From the NCBI RefSeq assembly GCF_946222045.1, contig NZ_CAMILN010000032.1:1-22491 (forward strand): a stretch of 22,491 nucleotides of DNA, written 5' to 3'. Below are positions 16,074 through 22,491 of the stretch, piece after piece. Made by a program: the position numbers and the translations under genes. A model generated the notes under the pieces. The model did not search any database. It was not told where the DNA came from and saw only the letters and a list, made by a program, of their open reading frames with translations. The DNA is from an uncultured Peptoniphilus sp. (GTDB lineage: Bacteria > Bacillota > Clostridia > Tissierellales > Peptoniphilaceae). Position 1 is the stretch's first letter. The number at the start of each line of letters is the position of its first letter.

Positions 16074-16103
16074 GAAAAAAAGCACCGGTTTTTGCCAGTG
16101 CTT
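16074..16103 (-). terminator. Terminator after the FMN-binding lipoprotein gene
   Basis: A 9-bp stem with one G-U pair (16080-16088 with 16095-16103) is followed by a U run on the minus strand. It isolates the lipoprotein gene from the regulator operon downstream. A separate AT-only inverted repeat at about 16108-16133 lies next to the stop codon; I see no role for it. Confidence 0.87.
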
Positions 16104-16132
16104 GTGATTTTAAAATTTTAAATTTTAAAAAA

Positions 16133-16618
16133 TTATTTTGCTTGGTTGATTGCATCATTTGCTGCTTCAACGAATTGGTTATAGGATTGTGTTGCGCCAG
16201 TCACTGCTTCAACTTCTTCTACTGAACCCTTTTCTGTAAGTTCTTGTCCGTAAGTTTGTGACGCTTCAAGTGTCATTTGTGCAGTCTTGTGTCCTTCTTC
16301 GCCTGCTTCTTTACCGTAGTCTTCTCCCTTTTCACTTCCATCTTTTTGAAGGTTTTTAACTTCAGTGTCAGTGATTTTTCCATCAGCTACTGTAATTGTA
16401 ACTTCCATGTGTCCACCAAAGTCATCTTCTGATGATTTGCCAGTATAAGTTCCGTCTTTTAGTTCAAGAGCTTCTTCAGTAGTCTTTTCTACATTATTTG
16501 CTTCTACCTTTGTGTTGTTTTCTTTAACTGCCTTATCTTTTGCATCATTCTTTGCTCCACATCCAACTAGTGTTAGTGAAAGTAGTGCAACTGATGCTAG
16601 TGTAATTTTCTTATTCAT
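16133..16618 (-). CDS. FMN-binding-domain lipoprotein
   Basis: A 161-residue secreted lipoprotein. The signal peptide runs to residue 19, with lipobox LTLVGC (acylated Cys20). A Lys/Glu/Asn-rich linker (about 22-50) is followed by one FMN-binding domain (about 55-160). That domain begins DGTYTGKS and ends with VTGATQSYNQF at 139-149. TGAT (140-143) resembles the threonine motif on which ApbE-type enzymes attach FMN covalently in Rnf/Nqr and extracellular-electron-transfer proteins. That suggests an electron carrier at the outer face of the membrane, such as the PplA group; this is inference. GGGGG lies 4 bases before the ATG. It stands alone between two terminators. Confidence 0.85.
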   Translation of the reverse strand: MNKKITLASVALLSLTLVGCGAKNDAKDKAVKENNTKVEANNVEKTTEEALELKDGTYTGKSSEDDFGGHMEVTITVADGKITDTEVKNLQKDGSEKGEDYGKEAGEEGHKTAQMTLEASQTYGQELTEKGSVEEVEAVTGATQSYNQFVEAANDAINQAK

Positions 16619-16636
16619 TTTTCCCCCTAAAACAAT

Positions 16637-16674
16637 TTAATCCTCTCTCATTAAGAATAACAAAAGAGGATTAA
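16637..16674 (-). terminator. Terminator-like hairpin after sixA
   Basis: A perfect 10-bp stem (16637-16646 with 16665-16674) has an 18-base loop and is followed on the minus strand by attgtttt. The large loop and broken U run make it weaker than the other terminators here. It ends the pgk-to-sixA transcript at least in part. A weak promoter for the lipoprotein gene (TTGTTA-17-TTAAAT) may overlap it, as no other is visible in this gap. Confidence 0.6.
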
Positions 16675-16687
16675 GATTTCAAAATTT

Positions 16688-17101
16688 TTATTCTGCAAAG
16701 TCCTCTGGATTTATTTCCACAAAGTTTATGCTGCCCCTTGAGACAATTTTCATCTCGCCAGTGAGTTGGTAAATCCAATTTGAAATAAAGGGTTCATGGG
16801 ATACTAGAATATAATTTCCATCTTGGTCCAAAGTTGTTAAAATATCTCTTATCCTTCCTCCTGCAAGATAGTCCTTGACCTCATAATCTGAGTCCAAGTG
16901 TTTGGCCAAAATCTCTGCAGTTTCCTTTGCCCTTTCAAGAGGTGAAGAATAAATCTTATAGGACCTCTTATCCTCTAAACTATTTGCAAAGGCCTTAAAG
17001 GAATTTTCTAGCTTAACTCGACCAACTGTCGTCAATTTTCTCTTGAAGTCATCATCAGCATAAATCTCTGCTTCTCCATGTCTTATAAAGTATATTTTCA
17101 T
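16688..17101 (-). CDS. sixA: SixA-type phosphohistidine phosphatase
   Basis: A small member of the histidine phosphatase superfamily (137 residues; SixA is about 160). The catalytic RHGEAE has Arg7 and His8. SSPLERAKETAEIL carries Arg57, and the second His is His102 in SHEP. The family removes phosphate from protein phosphohistidines; the E. coli target is the PTS-Ntr phosphocarrier. The length and the short loop are SixA-like and far shorter than GpmA (about 250), so it should not replace GpmI. It overlaps the eno stop codon (ATGA), so its dose follows glycolysis. It may act on the HPr of a PTS, which is inference. Confidence 0.8.
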   Translation of the reverse strand: MKIYFIRHGEAEIYADDDFKRKLTTVGRVKLENSFKAFANSLEDKRSYKIYSSPLERAKETAEILAKHLDSDYEVKDYLAGGRIRDILTTLDQDGNYILVSHEPFISNWIYQLTGEMKIVSRGSINFVEINPEDFAE

Positions 17102-18390
17102 TTTCTGTCAATGTTATAGAAGGCATCAAAGCCTGGATAAATTGCTAAGTCGCCTAGTTCGTCTTCAATTCTTAGAAGTTCATTGTACTTTGCAATTCTT
17201 TCAGATCTTGCTGGCGCTCCAGTTTTTATAAAGCCAGCGTTAGTTGCAACTGCAAGGTCTGCTATTGTTGAGTCTTCACTTTCTCCAGACCTGTGAGAGA
17301 TTACAGCTGTGTAATTGTGTCTCTTTGCAAGTTCTATGGAATCAAGAGTTTCTGTTATTGTTCCAATTTGATTAAATTTAATTAGGATTGAGTTTGCAGA
17401 TTCCTTTTCAATTCCTTCTTGAAGTCTCTTTGTGTTTGTTACAAAGAAGTCGTCTCCAACTAACTGAACCTTATCGCTTAATAGGTCTGTCAAGTGCTTC
17501 CAACCATCCCAGTCGTCTTCGTCAAGTCCATCTTCTATAGAATAAATTGGGTATTCCTTTACTAATTCTTCATAGAATTTTGAAAGTTCTTCTGATGTGA
17601 ACTCACGACCTTCTCCTGCAAGAATATATTTTTTCTTATCCTTGTCATAAAATTCTGAAGCTGCAGCATCAATTGCAAGTACAATGTCCTTGCCTGCTTC
17701 ATAACCTGCTGCCTTTACAGCTTCAAGGATACAGTCAAAGGCCTTTTTATTGGATTCAAGGTTTGGTGCAAAGCCACCTTCGTCACCAACACCTGTAGAA
17801 AGTCCCTTGTCCTTTAATACTTTTTTAAGTGCGTGGTAAACTTCTGCTCCCATTCTAAGAGCTTCCTTAAAAGTTTCTGCTCCTATTGGCATAATCATAA
17901 ATTCTTGGATGTCCACGTTGTTATCAGCGTGTTCGCCACCGTTGATTATATTCATCATTGGGATTGGCATAGTTTTTGCATTTACTCCACCAAGATATTG
18001 GTAAAGTGGAAGTCCCGCTTCATTTGCTGCTGCCCTTGCTACTGCAAGAGAAACTCCAAGGATTGCATTTGCCCCAAGATTGCCCTTGTTTTCACTTCCA
18101 TCAAGTTCAATAAGCATCTTGTCAATGCCAAGTTGGTCAAAGCAGTCAAAGCAAATTAATTCTTCTGCAATTTTTTCATTTACATTGGCAACTGCCTTTT
18201 CAACTCCCTTGCCATTGTATCTATCTTCTTCATCACGAAGTTCTACAGCTTCGTGGATACCTGTTGATGCACCACTTGGCACAATAGCAGAACCAAATCC
18301 TCCATTAAGTGTGCCCACTTCTACCTCAACTGTTGGGTTTCCTCTTGAATCAAGGACTTCTCTAGCATAAACGTAATCAATTAAACTCAT
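17098..18390 (-). CDS. eno: Enolase
   Basis: Converts 2-phosphoglycerate to phosphoenolpyruvate. The 430-residue length is normal. Catalytic Glu204 (VGDEGGFAP) and Lys338 are present, with magnesium ligands Asp241, Glu286 and Asp313, His154, and Lys389 in the substrate site. The signature at 336-349 reads LIKFNQIGTITETL; most enolases have Val at position 339, so Phe is a small oddity. AGGAGG is 4 bases before the ATG, the strongest ribosome-binding site in the operon. It lies 37 bases after gpmI and overlaps sixA by ATGA. Confidence 0.98.
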   Translation of the reverse strand: MSLIDYVYAREVLDSRGNPTVEVEVGTLNGGFGSAIVPSGASTGIHEAVELRDEEDRYNGKGVEKAVANVNEKIAEELICFDCFDQLGIDKMLIELDGSENKGNLGANAILGVSLAVARAAANEAGLPLYQYLGGVNAKTMPIPMMNIINGGEHADNNVDIQEFMIMPIGAETFKEALRMGAEVYHALKKVLKDKGLSTGVGDEGGFAPNLESNKKAFDCILEAVKAAGYEAGKDIVLAIDAAASEFYDKDKKKYILAGEGREFTSEELSKFYEELVKEYPIYSIEDGLDEDDWDGWKHLTDLLSDKVQLVGDDFFVTNTKRLQEGIEKESANSILIKFNQIGTITETLDSIELAKRHNYTAVISHRSGESEDSTIADLAVATNAGFIKTGAPARSERIAKYNELLRIEDELGDLAIYPGFDAFYNIDRK

Positions 18391-18427
18391 AATTCCTCCT
18401 AATTTAAATAAATTCTAATTTAATTTT

Positions 18428-19930
18428 CTAAAATAAAGACTTACCAGTCATAAGCTCTGGCTGATCTAATCCCATAATTTTTAAAATTGTTGGCGACAAG
18501 TCGCAAAGGGCTCCGTCAGACCTAAGTTCTTCATCCCTATTAAATAAGAATAGGGGAACAAGGTTTGTGCTGTGGCTTGTGACAACATTGCCTTCATTAT
18601 CAATCATGTACTCACAATTTCCATGGTCTGCAGTAATTATTGCTGCTCCGTCCTTTTCCTTTAAGACCTTTAAAATTCTACCAAGGTCTTGGTCCACAGT
18701 TTCCACTGCCTTTATAGCAGCATTTAGGTCGCCTGTGTGGCCAACCATGTCTGGGTTTGCAAAGTTTAAAATTATCAGACCGTACTTATCCTTTTCCAAA
18801 CTTTCTATAACCTTATCTGTCACTTCATTGGCAGACATTTCTGGTTTTAGGTCATAGGTTGCAACCTTTGGAGATGGTACTAGGATCCTGTCCTCTCCCT
18901 CAAAGGGTTTTTCTCGTCCACCATTAAAGAAAAATGTAACGTGGGCATATTTTTCTGTTTCTGCAATCCTAAGTTGCTTAATTTTATTTTTTTCAAGAAC
19001 TTCTCCAAGAGTATTCTTTGGAATTTCGTCCTTAAAGGCAACTAGCTTATTCTTTATTTCCTTGTCATATTCTGTCATAGCAACAAGAGTATTATTTATT
19101 TTTTTTCTTTCAAAAGCTTCAAAGTCATCATCTACAAGGGCCCTTGTAATTTGTCTAACCCTATCAGGTCTAAAGTTAAAGATAATAACAGAGTCCTTGT
19201 CTTTAATTTCAGAACCCTCAATAAATTTAGCAGGTTCCAAAAATTCATCAGTTATATCCTTGTCATAGGATGACTTTATATAGGAAAGAATGTCTTCTTC
19301 AGTGAAGTCCACATCACTTACTAGGTTGTCGTAGTATTTTTTAGTTCTTTCCCATCTCTTGTCACGATCCATGGCATAATATCTTCCAGAAATTGTGGCA
19401 ATTTTTCCATTTCCAACTTTTTCTATTTCTTCTTGAAGTTCTCTTATATCATCAAGAGCTGCGTGAGGAGAAACGTCACGTCCATCAGTAATTGCATGGA
19501 TGTAAGTTTTTTCTATCCCCTCTTTCTTCATCAATTCTATTAAAGCCTTTAGGTGGTCAAGGTGGGAGTGAACTCCACCCTTGGACACAAGTCCAATTAG
19601 ATGAAGGCTTGAATTGTTTTCTTTGGCATTATCTATTGCCCTTTTAAATTCTGGATTTTTGAAAAATTCTCCAGACTTAATGGACTCAGTAATCTTAGTT
19701 AAATTTTGGTAGATAACTCTTCCTGCCCCTATGTTTAAATGACCAACTTCAGAGTTACCCATTTGTCCATGGGGAAGTCCAACATATTCTTCGCTGGCAT
19801 AAATTTTTGTGTGGGCTGAAGTTTTGTAAAGCTCATCAAGAGTTGGAGTCTTGGCAAGTTTAACTGCATTTCCAAGCTCACTTTCATTTATCCCAAAACC
19901 ATCTAATATTATTAGCATTGTTGGTTTCAT
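18428..19930 (-). CDS. gpmI: 2,3-bisphosphoglycerate-independent phosphoglycerate mutase
   Basis: Manganese-dependent interconversion of 3- and 2-phosphoglycerate. The 500 residues are close to the usual 510. Asp10 (LILDGFG-like), catalytic Ser60 (GNSEVGH), and the metal ligands Asp394, His398 (PDMVGH), Asp435-His436 (TADHG) and His453 are present. HSHLDHL and TDGRDVSP in the inner domain are as in the family. It is of the alkaline phosphatase superfamily, unrelated to the cofactor-dependent enzyme. It overlaps the tpiA stop (ATGA) and so is translationally coupled. Confidence 0.98.
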   Translation of the reverse strand: MKPTMLIILDGFGINESELGNAVKLAKTPTLDELYKTSAHTKIYASEEYVGLPHGQMGNSEVGHLNIGAGRVIYQNLTKITESIKSGEFFKNPEFKRAIDNAKENNSSLHLIGLVSKGGVHSHLDHLKALIELMKKEGIEKTYIHAITDGRDVSPHAALDDIRELQEEIEKVGNGKIATISGRYYAMDRDKRWERTKKYYDNLVSDVDFTEEDILSYIKSSYDKDITDEFLEPAKFIEGSEIKDKDSVIIFNFRPDRVRQITRALVDDDFEAFERKKINNTLVAMTEYDKEIKNKLVAFKDEIPKNTLGEVLEKNKIKQLRIAETEKYAHVTFFFNGGREKPFEGEDRILVPSPKVATYDLKPEMSANEVTDKVIESLEKDKYGLIILNFANPDMVGHTGDLNAAIKAVETVDQDLGRILKVLKEKDGAAIITADHGNCEYMIDNEGNVVTSHSTNLVPLFLFNRDEELRSDGALCDLSPTILKIMGLDQPELMTGKSLF

Positions 19931-20670
19931 AGATTTTCACCAGCTTTTATAATTTCAATAAAGTCACTAGCCTTTAGGCTTGCACCGCCAACTAGGACTC
20001 CGTCAATATTTTCCTTGGATAAAATCTCTCCTGCATTCGCTGGCTTAACAGATCCACCATATAAAATTCTAATTTTTTGAGAGATTTCTCCATATTTTTC
20101 ATTTATTATATTTCTAATTTCCTTGCACATATTTTCTGCATCTTCTGATGAGCAAGTTTTTCCTGTTCCAATTGCCCAAATAGGTTCATAGGCAATAGTA
20201 ACTTTGTCTAGATTTTTTACTCCATCTAGAGATTTTAAAAGTTCATCTCTTACAAAGTCAACTTCCTTGTCTTCTTCTTTTGTTTCAAGTGGTTCACCTA
20301 GACAAAGAATTACTGACAAACCATCTTCAAGAGCCTTTTTCACCTTGGCATTTATAATCTCATTGCTTTCAGAAAACTTTTCACGTCTTTCAGAGTGGCC
20401 GATGATTACATCTTCAACTCCAATGTCTTTTAACATGGAAGTTGAAACTTCACCAGTGAAGGCACCATCATCAAATTCTGAAACATTTTGTCCTGCAACT
20501 TTTATCTCATCTTTCAAGTTTTTTCTTAGACTTTCCAGAGTCACAAAAGATGGTGCTATTAAAACATCAACTTTATCAAAGTCAAAATCATTTATTTCTT
20601 TTGCAAATTCAAAGGCCTCAGAAGAAGTCTTATTCATCTTCCAATTTCCACAAATATATTTTTTTCTCAT
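19927..20670 (-). CDS. tpiA: Triosephosphate isomerase
   Basis: Interconverts dihydroxyacetone phosphate and glyceraldehyde 3-phosphate. The 247 residues are normal. Lys11 (NWKMN), His92 (GHSERR), Glu162 (YEPIWAIGTGK) and the phosphate-binding loop (YGGSVKP at 204-210) are all intact. The gene overlaps both neighbours by ATGA, sitting between pgk and gpmI in the usual Firmicutes order. Confidence 0.98.
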   Translation of the reverse strand: MRKKYICGNWKMNKTSSEAFEFAKEINDFDFDKVDVLIAPSFVTLESLRKNLKDEIKVAGQNVSEFDDGAFTGEVSTSMLKDIGVEDVIIGHSERREKFSESNEIINAKVKKALEDGLSVILCLGEPLETKEEDKEVDFVRDELLKSLDGVKNLDKVTIAYEPIWAIGTGKTCSSEDAENMCKEIRNIINEKYGEISQKIRILYGGSVKPANAGEILSKENIDGVLVGGASLKASDFIEIIKAGENL

Positions 20671-21851
20671 GCTTCTTCAACTGCCTCAATACCAGGAAGC
20701 TTCTTTCCTTCAAGCATTTCAAGACTTGCTCCACCACCAGTTGAAATGTGAGTTAAGTCCTCTGCAACTCCTGCCTTTTCAACAGCAGCAACAGAGTCTC
20801 CACCACCAACAATTACTGTGGCATCAAGCTTAGCTAAGATTTTTGCAAGTTCAATAGTGCCGTGGGAGAATTCTTCAATTTCAAAAACTCCGCAAGGTCC
20901 ATTTAAGACAACAGTCTTTGCCTTAGAAAGTGATCCCTCAATATCCTTTAAACTTTCTTTACCAATGTCTAAGATCATGTCATCTTCAGCAACATCTTCC
21001 ACATCTTTTAAAGTTCCCTTGGCATGATCAGATACTTCTGGAGCAACAATAACGTCCTTTGGAAGAATTATCTCAACTTGATTTTCTACTGCCTTTGCCA
21101 TAATTTCTCTTGCAAGGTCTAACTTGTCATCTTCCACAAGAGATTTTCCAACTTCAAGTCCCTTTGACTTTAAGAAGGTGTTGGCCATGGCACCAACAAT
21201 TACTAGGAAATCAACTTTTTCCAATAGATTTTCGATTACTCCAATCTTGTCAGAAACCTTTGATCCACCAAGAATTGCTGCAAAAGGTTTTTCCGGCTTC
21301 TTAAGAGCATCTTCAAAGTATTTAATTTCTTTTTCAACTAGAAGTCCTGCGCAAGATGGTAGGAATTCTGTCACACCAACATTTGAAGCGTGAGCCCTGT
21401 GGGCAGTTCCAAAGGCATCATTTACAAAGATATCTCCAAGAGATGCAAGCTTCTTTGCAAAATCAGGGTCGTTCTTTTCTTCGCCCTTTACAAATCTCAA
21501 GTTTTCAAGAAGGGCAATTTCTCCTTTTTTTAATTCTTTTACTTGATTTACAACTTCCTCATCAACAACTTCCTTTGAAGAAATAAATTTTACATCCTTT
21601 TTTAAAAGTTCTGAAGCTCTTTTTGCAACTGGTGCAAGGGATAGGTCTTCCTTGTATTCTCCCTTAGGTCTTCCAAGGTGACTCATAAGAACAACTTTGG
21701 CCCCATTTTCTATTAAGTATTCAATAGTTGGGATTGCCTTAATAATTCTATCGTCGCCAGTTACCACTCCATCCTTTAAGGGCACGTTAAAGTCCACCCT
21801 AACAAGAGCAGTTTTATCATTAAAATCAAAATCTCTAATAGTTTTTTTCAC
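20667..21851 (-). CDS. pgk: Phosphoglycerate kinase
   Basis: Makes ATP and 3-phosphoglycerate from 1,3-bisphosphoglycerate. The 394 residues are normal. RVDFNVP (18-24), SHLGRP (57-62), the GGSKVSDKI loop and GGGDS (349-353) are present. The nucleotide-site segment reads LNGPCGVFE, with Cys320 where most enzymes have Met and Leu before it where many have Trp. The start is GTG with AGAGG six bases upstream; the ATG two bases further up is out of frame and hits a stop at once. It is the first gene of the lower-glycolysis operon. No gapA precedes it; the upstream side is occupied by plus-strand peptide genes. Confidence 0.98.
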   Translation of the reverse strand: MKKTIRDFDFNDKTALVRVDFNVPLKDGVVTGDDRIIKAIPTIEYLIENGAKVVLMSHLGRPKGEYKEDLSLAPVAKRASELLKKDVKFISSKEVVDEEVVNQVKELKKGEIALLENLRFVKGEEKNDPDFAKKLASLGDIFVNDAFGTAHRAHASNVGVTEFLPSCAGLLVEKEIKYFEDALKKPEKPFAAILGGSKVSDKIGVIENLLEKVDFLVIVGAMANTFLKSKGLEVGKSLVEDDKLDLAREIMAKAVENQVEIILPKDVIVAPEVSDHAKGTLKDVEDVAEDDMILDIGKESLKDIEGSLSKAKTVVLNGPCGVFEIEEFSHGTIELAKILAKLDATVIVGGGDSVAAVEKAGVAEDLTHISTGGGASLEMLEGKKLPGIEAVEEA

Positions 21852-21906
21852 ATTACACCTCTAATTTTAGATTTATACCGTCATATTCCGTCAATTTATA
21901 ATTTAA

Positions 21907-21934
21907 ATTATACCATAAATTGTTGAGAGTTGAA
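21907..21934 (-). promoter_or_regulatory. Promoter of the pgk operon
   Basis: On the minus strand, TTCAAC (21929-21934), a 16-base spacer, then TGGTATAAT: an extended -10 with a perfect TATAAT (21907-21912). The -35 box is weak. The start would be near 21899, with a leader of about 48 bases. No CggR-type repressor gene is present nearby. Confidence 0.7.
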
Positions 21935-22004
21935 GTTAGTACTACTGCTTTATAAGTATTTATAAGGGTAAATTTGTTAAAAAATCAGCCAATAGTTACT
22001 ATAC

Positions 22005-22032
22005 TTGCACTTTCTTTTTTTTGTGATATAAT
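22005..22032 (+). promoter_or_regulatory. Promoter of the short peptide pair
   Basis: TTGCAC (22005-22010), a 16-base T-rich spacer, and TGATATAAT: an extended -10 with a perfect TATAAT (22027-22032). This is one of the best promoter matches in the window and points right, away from pgk, towards the two 40-codon ORFs. The start would be near 22039. Confidence 0.75.
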
Positions 22033-22177
22033 GTATTAAATCGTTAAATTAATACAAACTTCAATTTTCTCTACTTTAAATTCAAAAAATATATAAATTA
22101 ATTCCCAAATATATAAAATTATTGGATAAAATTTTTGATTTAAATTTCTATCAATTATTTGAATGGAGATGTTTCTT

Positions 22178-22300
22178 ATGAAAATGCAACTAATTAAGTT
22201 TCTCACAATAATCCAGCCTCAATATCTTTTTAACATAATTGAGATTATACTTTTGATTTTAATATTAAAAAAATTAAAAGAACTATTTAAGGAGATGTGA
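22178..22300 (+). CDS. Short cationic hydrophobic peptide A
   Basis: A 40-residue ORF not in any family I recognise. GGAG ends 9 bases before the ATG. Two in-frame ATGs further up (22163, 22169) would add up to five residues, but they overlap that ribosome-binding site. The N-terminal third is MKMQLIKFLTIIQPQ; then a hydrophobic stretch from about 17-30 contains Asn19 and Glu22, and a tail 31-40 is rich in Lys/Glu. Net charge is about +3. Residues 19-38 align without gaps to residues 21-40 of peptide B, with 10 of 20 identical. The last codons (aag gag atg tga) carry the ribosome-binding site of peptide B, so the two are coupled. A membrane-active toxin, bacteriocin-like or signalling peptide is possible. 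Confidence 0.6.
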   Translation: MKMQLIKFLTIIQPQYLFNIIEIILLILILKKLKELFKEM

Positions 22301-22304
22301 TTTT

Positions 22305-22427
22305 ATGGAAAAATATTCAGCGACTATGACAATCCTTACAGGTCTAATTCCCTATACAATTTTACATGTGATTAAGATTGTCTTACTTATAAAAATATTA
22401 AATCTATTAAAACAATTTAAAAAATAA
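22305..22427 (+). CDS. Short cationic hydrophobic peptide B
   Basis: A 40-residue ORF with AGGAG 10 bases before its ATG, starting 4 bases after the stop of peptide A. It begins MEKYSATMTILTGLIPY and continues as a hydrophobic helix with polar residues at 21, 24, 30, 33, 36-37 and 39-40. That spacing of 3-4 suits an amphipathic helix more than a plain membrane anchor. Net charge is about +5. It is homologous to peptide A in its C-terminal half, so the two arose by tandem duplication. The double hairpin at 22443 begins 15 bases after the stop. I recognise no family; a type I toxin or one half of a two-peptide system are the nearest ideas. Confidence 0.6.
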   Translation: MEKYSATMTILTGLIPYTILHVIKIVLLIKILNLLKQFKK

Positions 22428-22442
22428 AATAAGCAAAATCAT

Positions 22443-22486
22443 AACCACCGGCTAAGCCGGTGGTTTGTTTTGCCCCTATAAGGGGC
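22443..22486 (+). repeat. GC-rich double hairpin at right edge, IS200/IS605-end-like or terminator
   Basis: A perfect 10-bp stem (aaccaccggc at 22443-22452 with gccggtggtt at 22456-22465, loop taa), then tgtttt, then a second perfect 6-bp stem (gcccct at 22472-22477 with aggggc at 22481-22486, loop ata). The first hairpin with its T-rich trailer would act as a terminator for the peptide pair. The double form, its GC content in AT-rich DNA and its relative at 10-48 suggest the end of an IS200/IS605-type element or a REP-like repeat. The window ends 5 bases later, so no transposase can be checked. Confidence 0.6.
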
Positions 22487-22491
22487 TATTA

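Larger units (their letters stand above)
21852..22177. other. Divergent intergenic region with two outward promoters
   Basis: This stretch of 326 bases holds no ORF of note. It contains the pgk promoter (minus), the peptide-pair promoter (plus) and a plus-strand leader of about 140 bases. Inside the leader an AT-rich segment aaatatataaatta (22087-22100) repeats almost exactly at 22107-22121, a period of 20 bases. No clear hairpin terminator, riboswitch or RNA gene is recognised. Confidence 0.6.

Noticed and set aside
16108..16133. AT-only inverted repeat next to the lipoprotein stop codon
   Set aside because: It consists only of A and T runs, so pairing is expected by chance; the real terminator is at 16074-16103.
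20204..20833. Long plus-strand open frame opposite tpiA and the end of pgk
   Set aside because: It is antisense to two intact enzymes, has no ribosome-binding site, and has Ser/Phe- and Gln/Leu-rich low-complexity translation typical of a shadow frame.
1..22491. CRISPR array, tRNA, rRNA, prophage or integrase genes
   Set aside because: I saw no regularly spaced repeats, no cloverleaf or rRNA-like sequence, and no phage or recombinase protein motifs in the window.

Overview
This is AT-rich DNA from a low-GC Gram-positive anaerobe. The RpoB, RpoC and glycolytic proteins are Firmicutes-like. Their character, together with the AAA/DUF4143 ATPase and the FMN-binding lipoprotein, suggests the Peptoniphilaceae (Anaerococcus/Peptoniphilus type, class Tissierellia). 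The genus is an inference from remembered protein character, not from a search. All fifteen larger genes lie on the minus strand, so transcription runs from high to low coordinates. The only plus-strand genes I can support are two 40-codon ORFs at the right edge, which look previously unannotated.

Layout, left to right. 1-50: a degenerate double hairpin that resembles one at the far right edge. 51-7587: rpoB-rpoC with its own promoter, a leader hairpin, a hairpin over the rpoC ribosome-binding site, and a strong terminator. No rplJ/rplL lies upstream. 7588-9581: a DsrE-like small protein and the lipid II flippase MurJ with a good promoter. 9608-10930: an AAA ATPase of the DUF4143 family whose promoter sits in a palindrome that occurs again upstream. 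10978-16019: response regulator, single-TM histidine kinase, ABC ATPase, two-domain FtsX-type permease and a small three-helix protein, closely spaced or overlapping and ending in a strong terminator. 16074-16618: an FMN-binding lipoprotein between two terminators. 16637-21934: the lower-glycolysis operon pgk-tpiA-gpmI-eno with a SixA-type phosphatase gene at its end; four of the five genes are joined by ATGA overlaps. 21935-22491: a divergent plus-strand promoter, a leader of about 140 bases, two tandem paralogous short cationic hydrophobic peptides, and a GC-rich double hairpin.

Most of the window is core genome: transcription, peptidoglycan export and glycolysis. The accessory-looking parts are the ATPase with its repeated operator-like palindrome, the two-component/ABC module (probably envelope stress or peptide sensing and export), and the right-edge peptide pair. 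The peptide pair is the best candidate for something undescribed: a strong extended -10 promoter drives two coupled, homologous 40-residue peptides next to IS200/IS605-like hairpins. This suggests a small membrane-active peptide pair, such as a type I toxin or a two-peptide bacteriocin-like system. All functions come from reading motifs; no database search was run.
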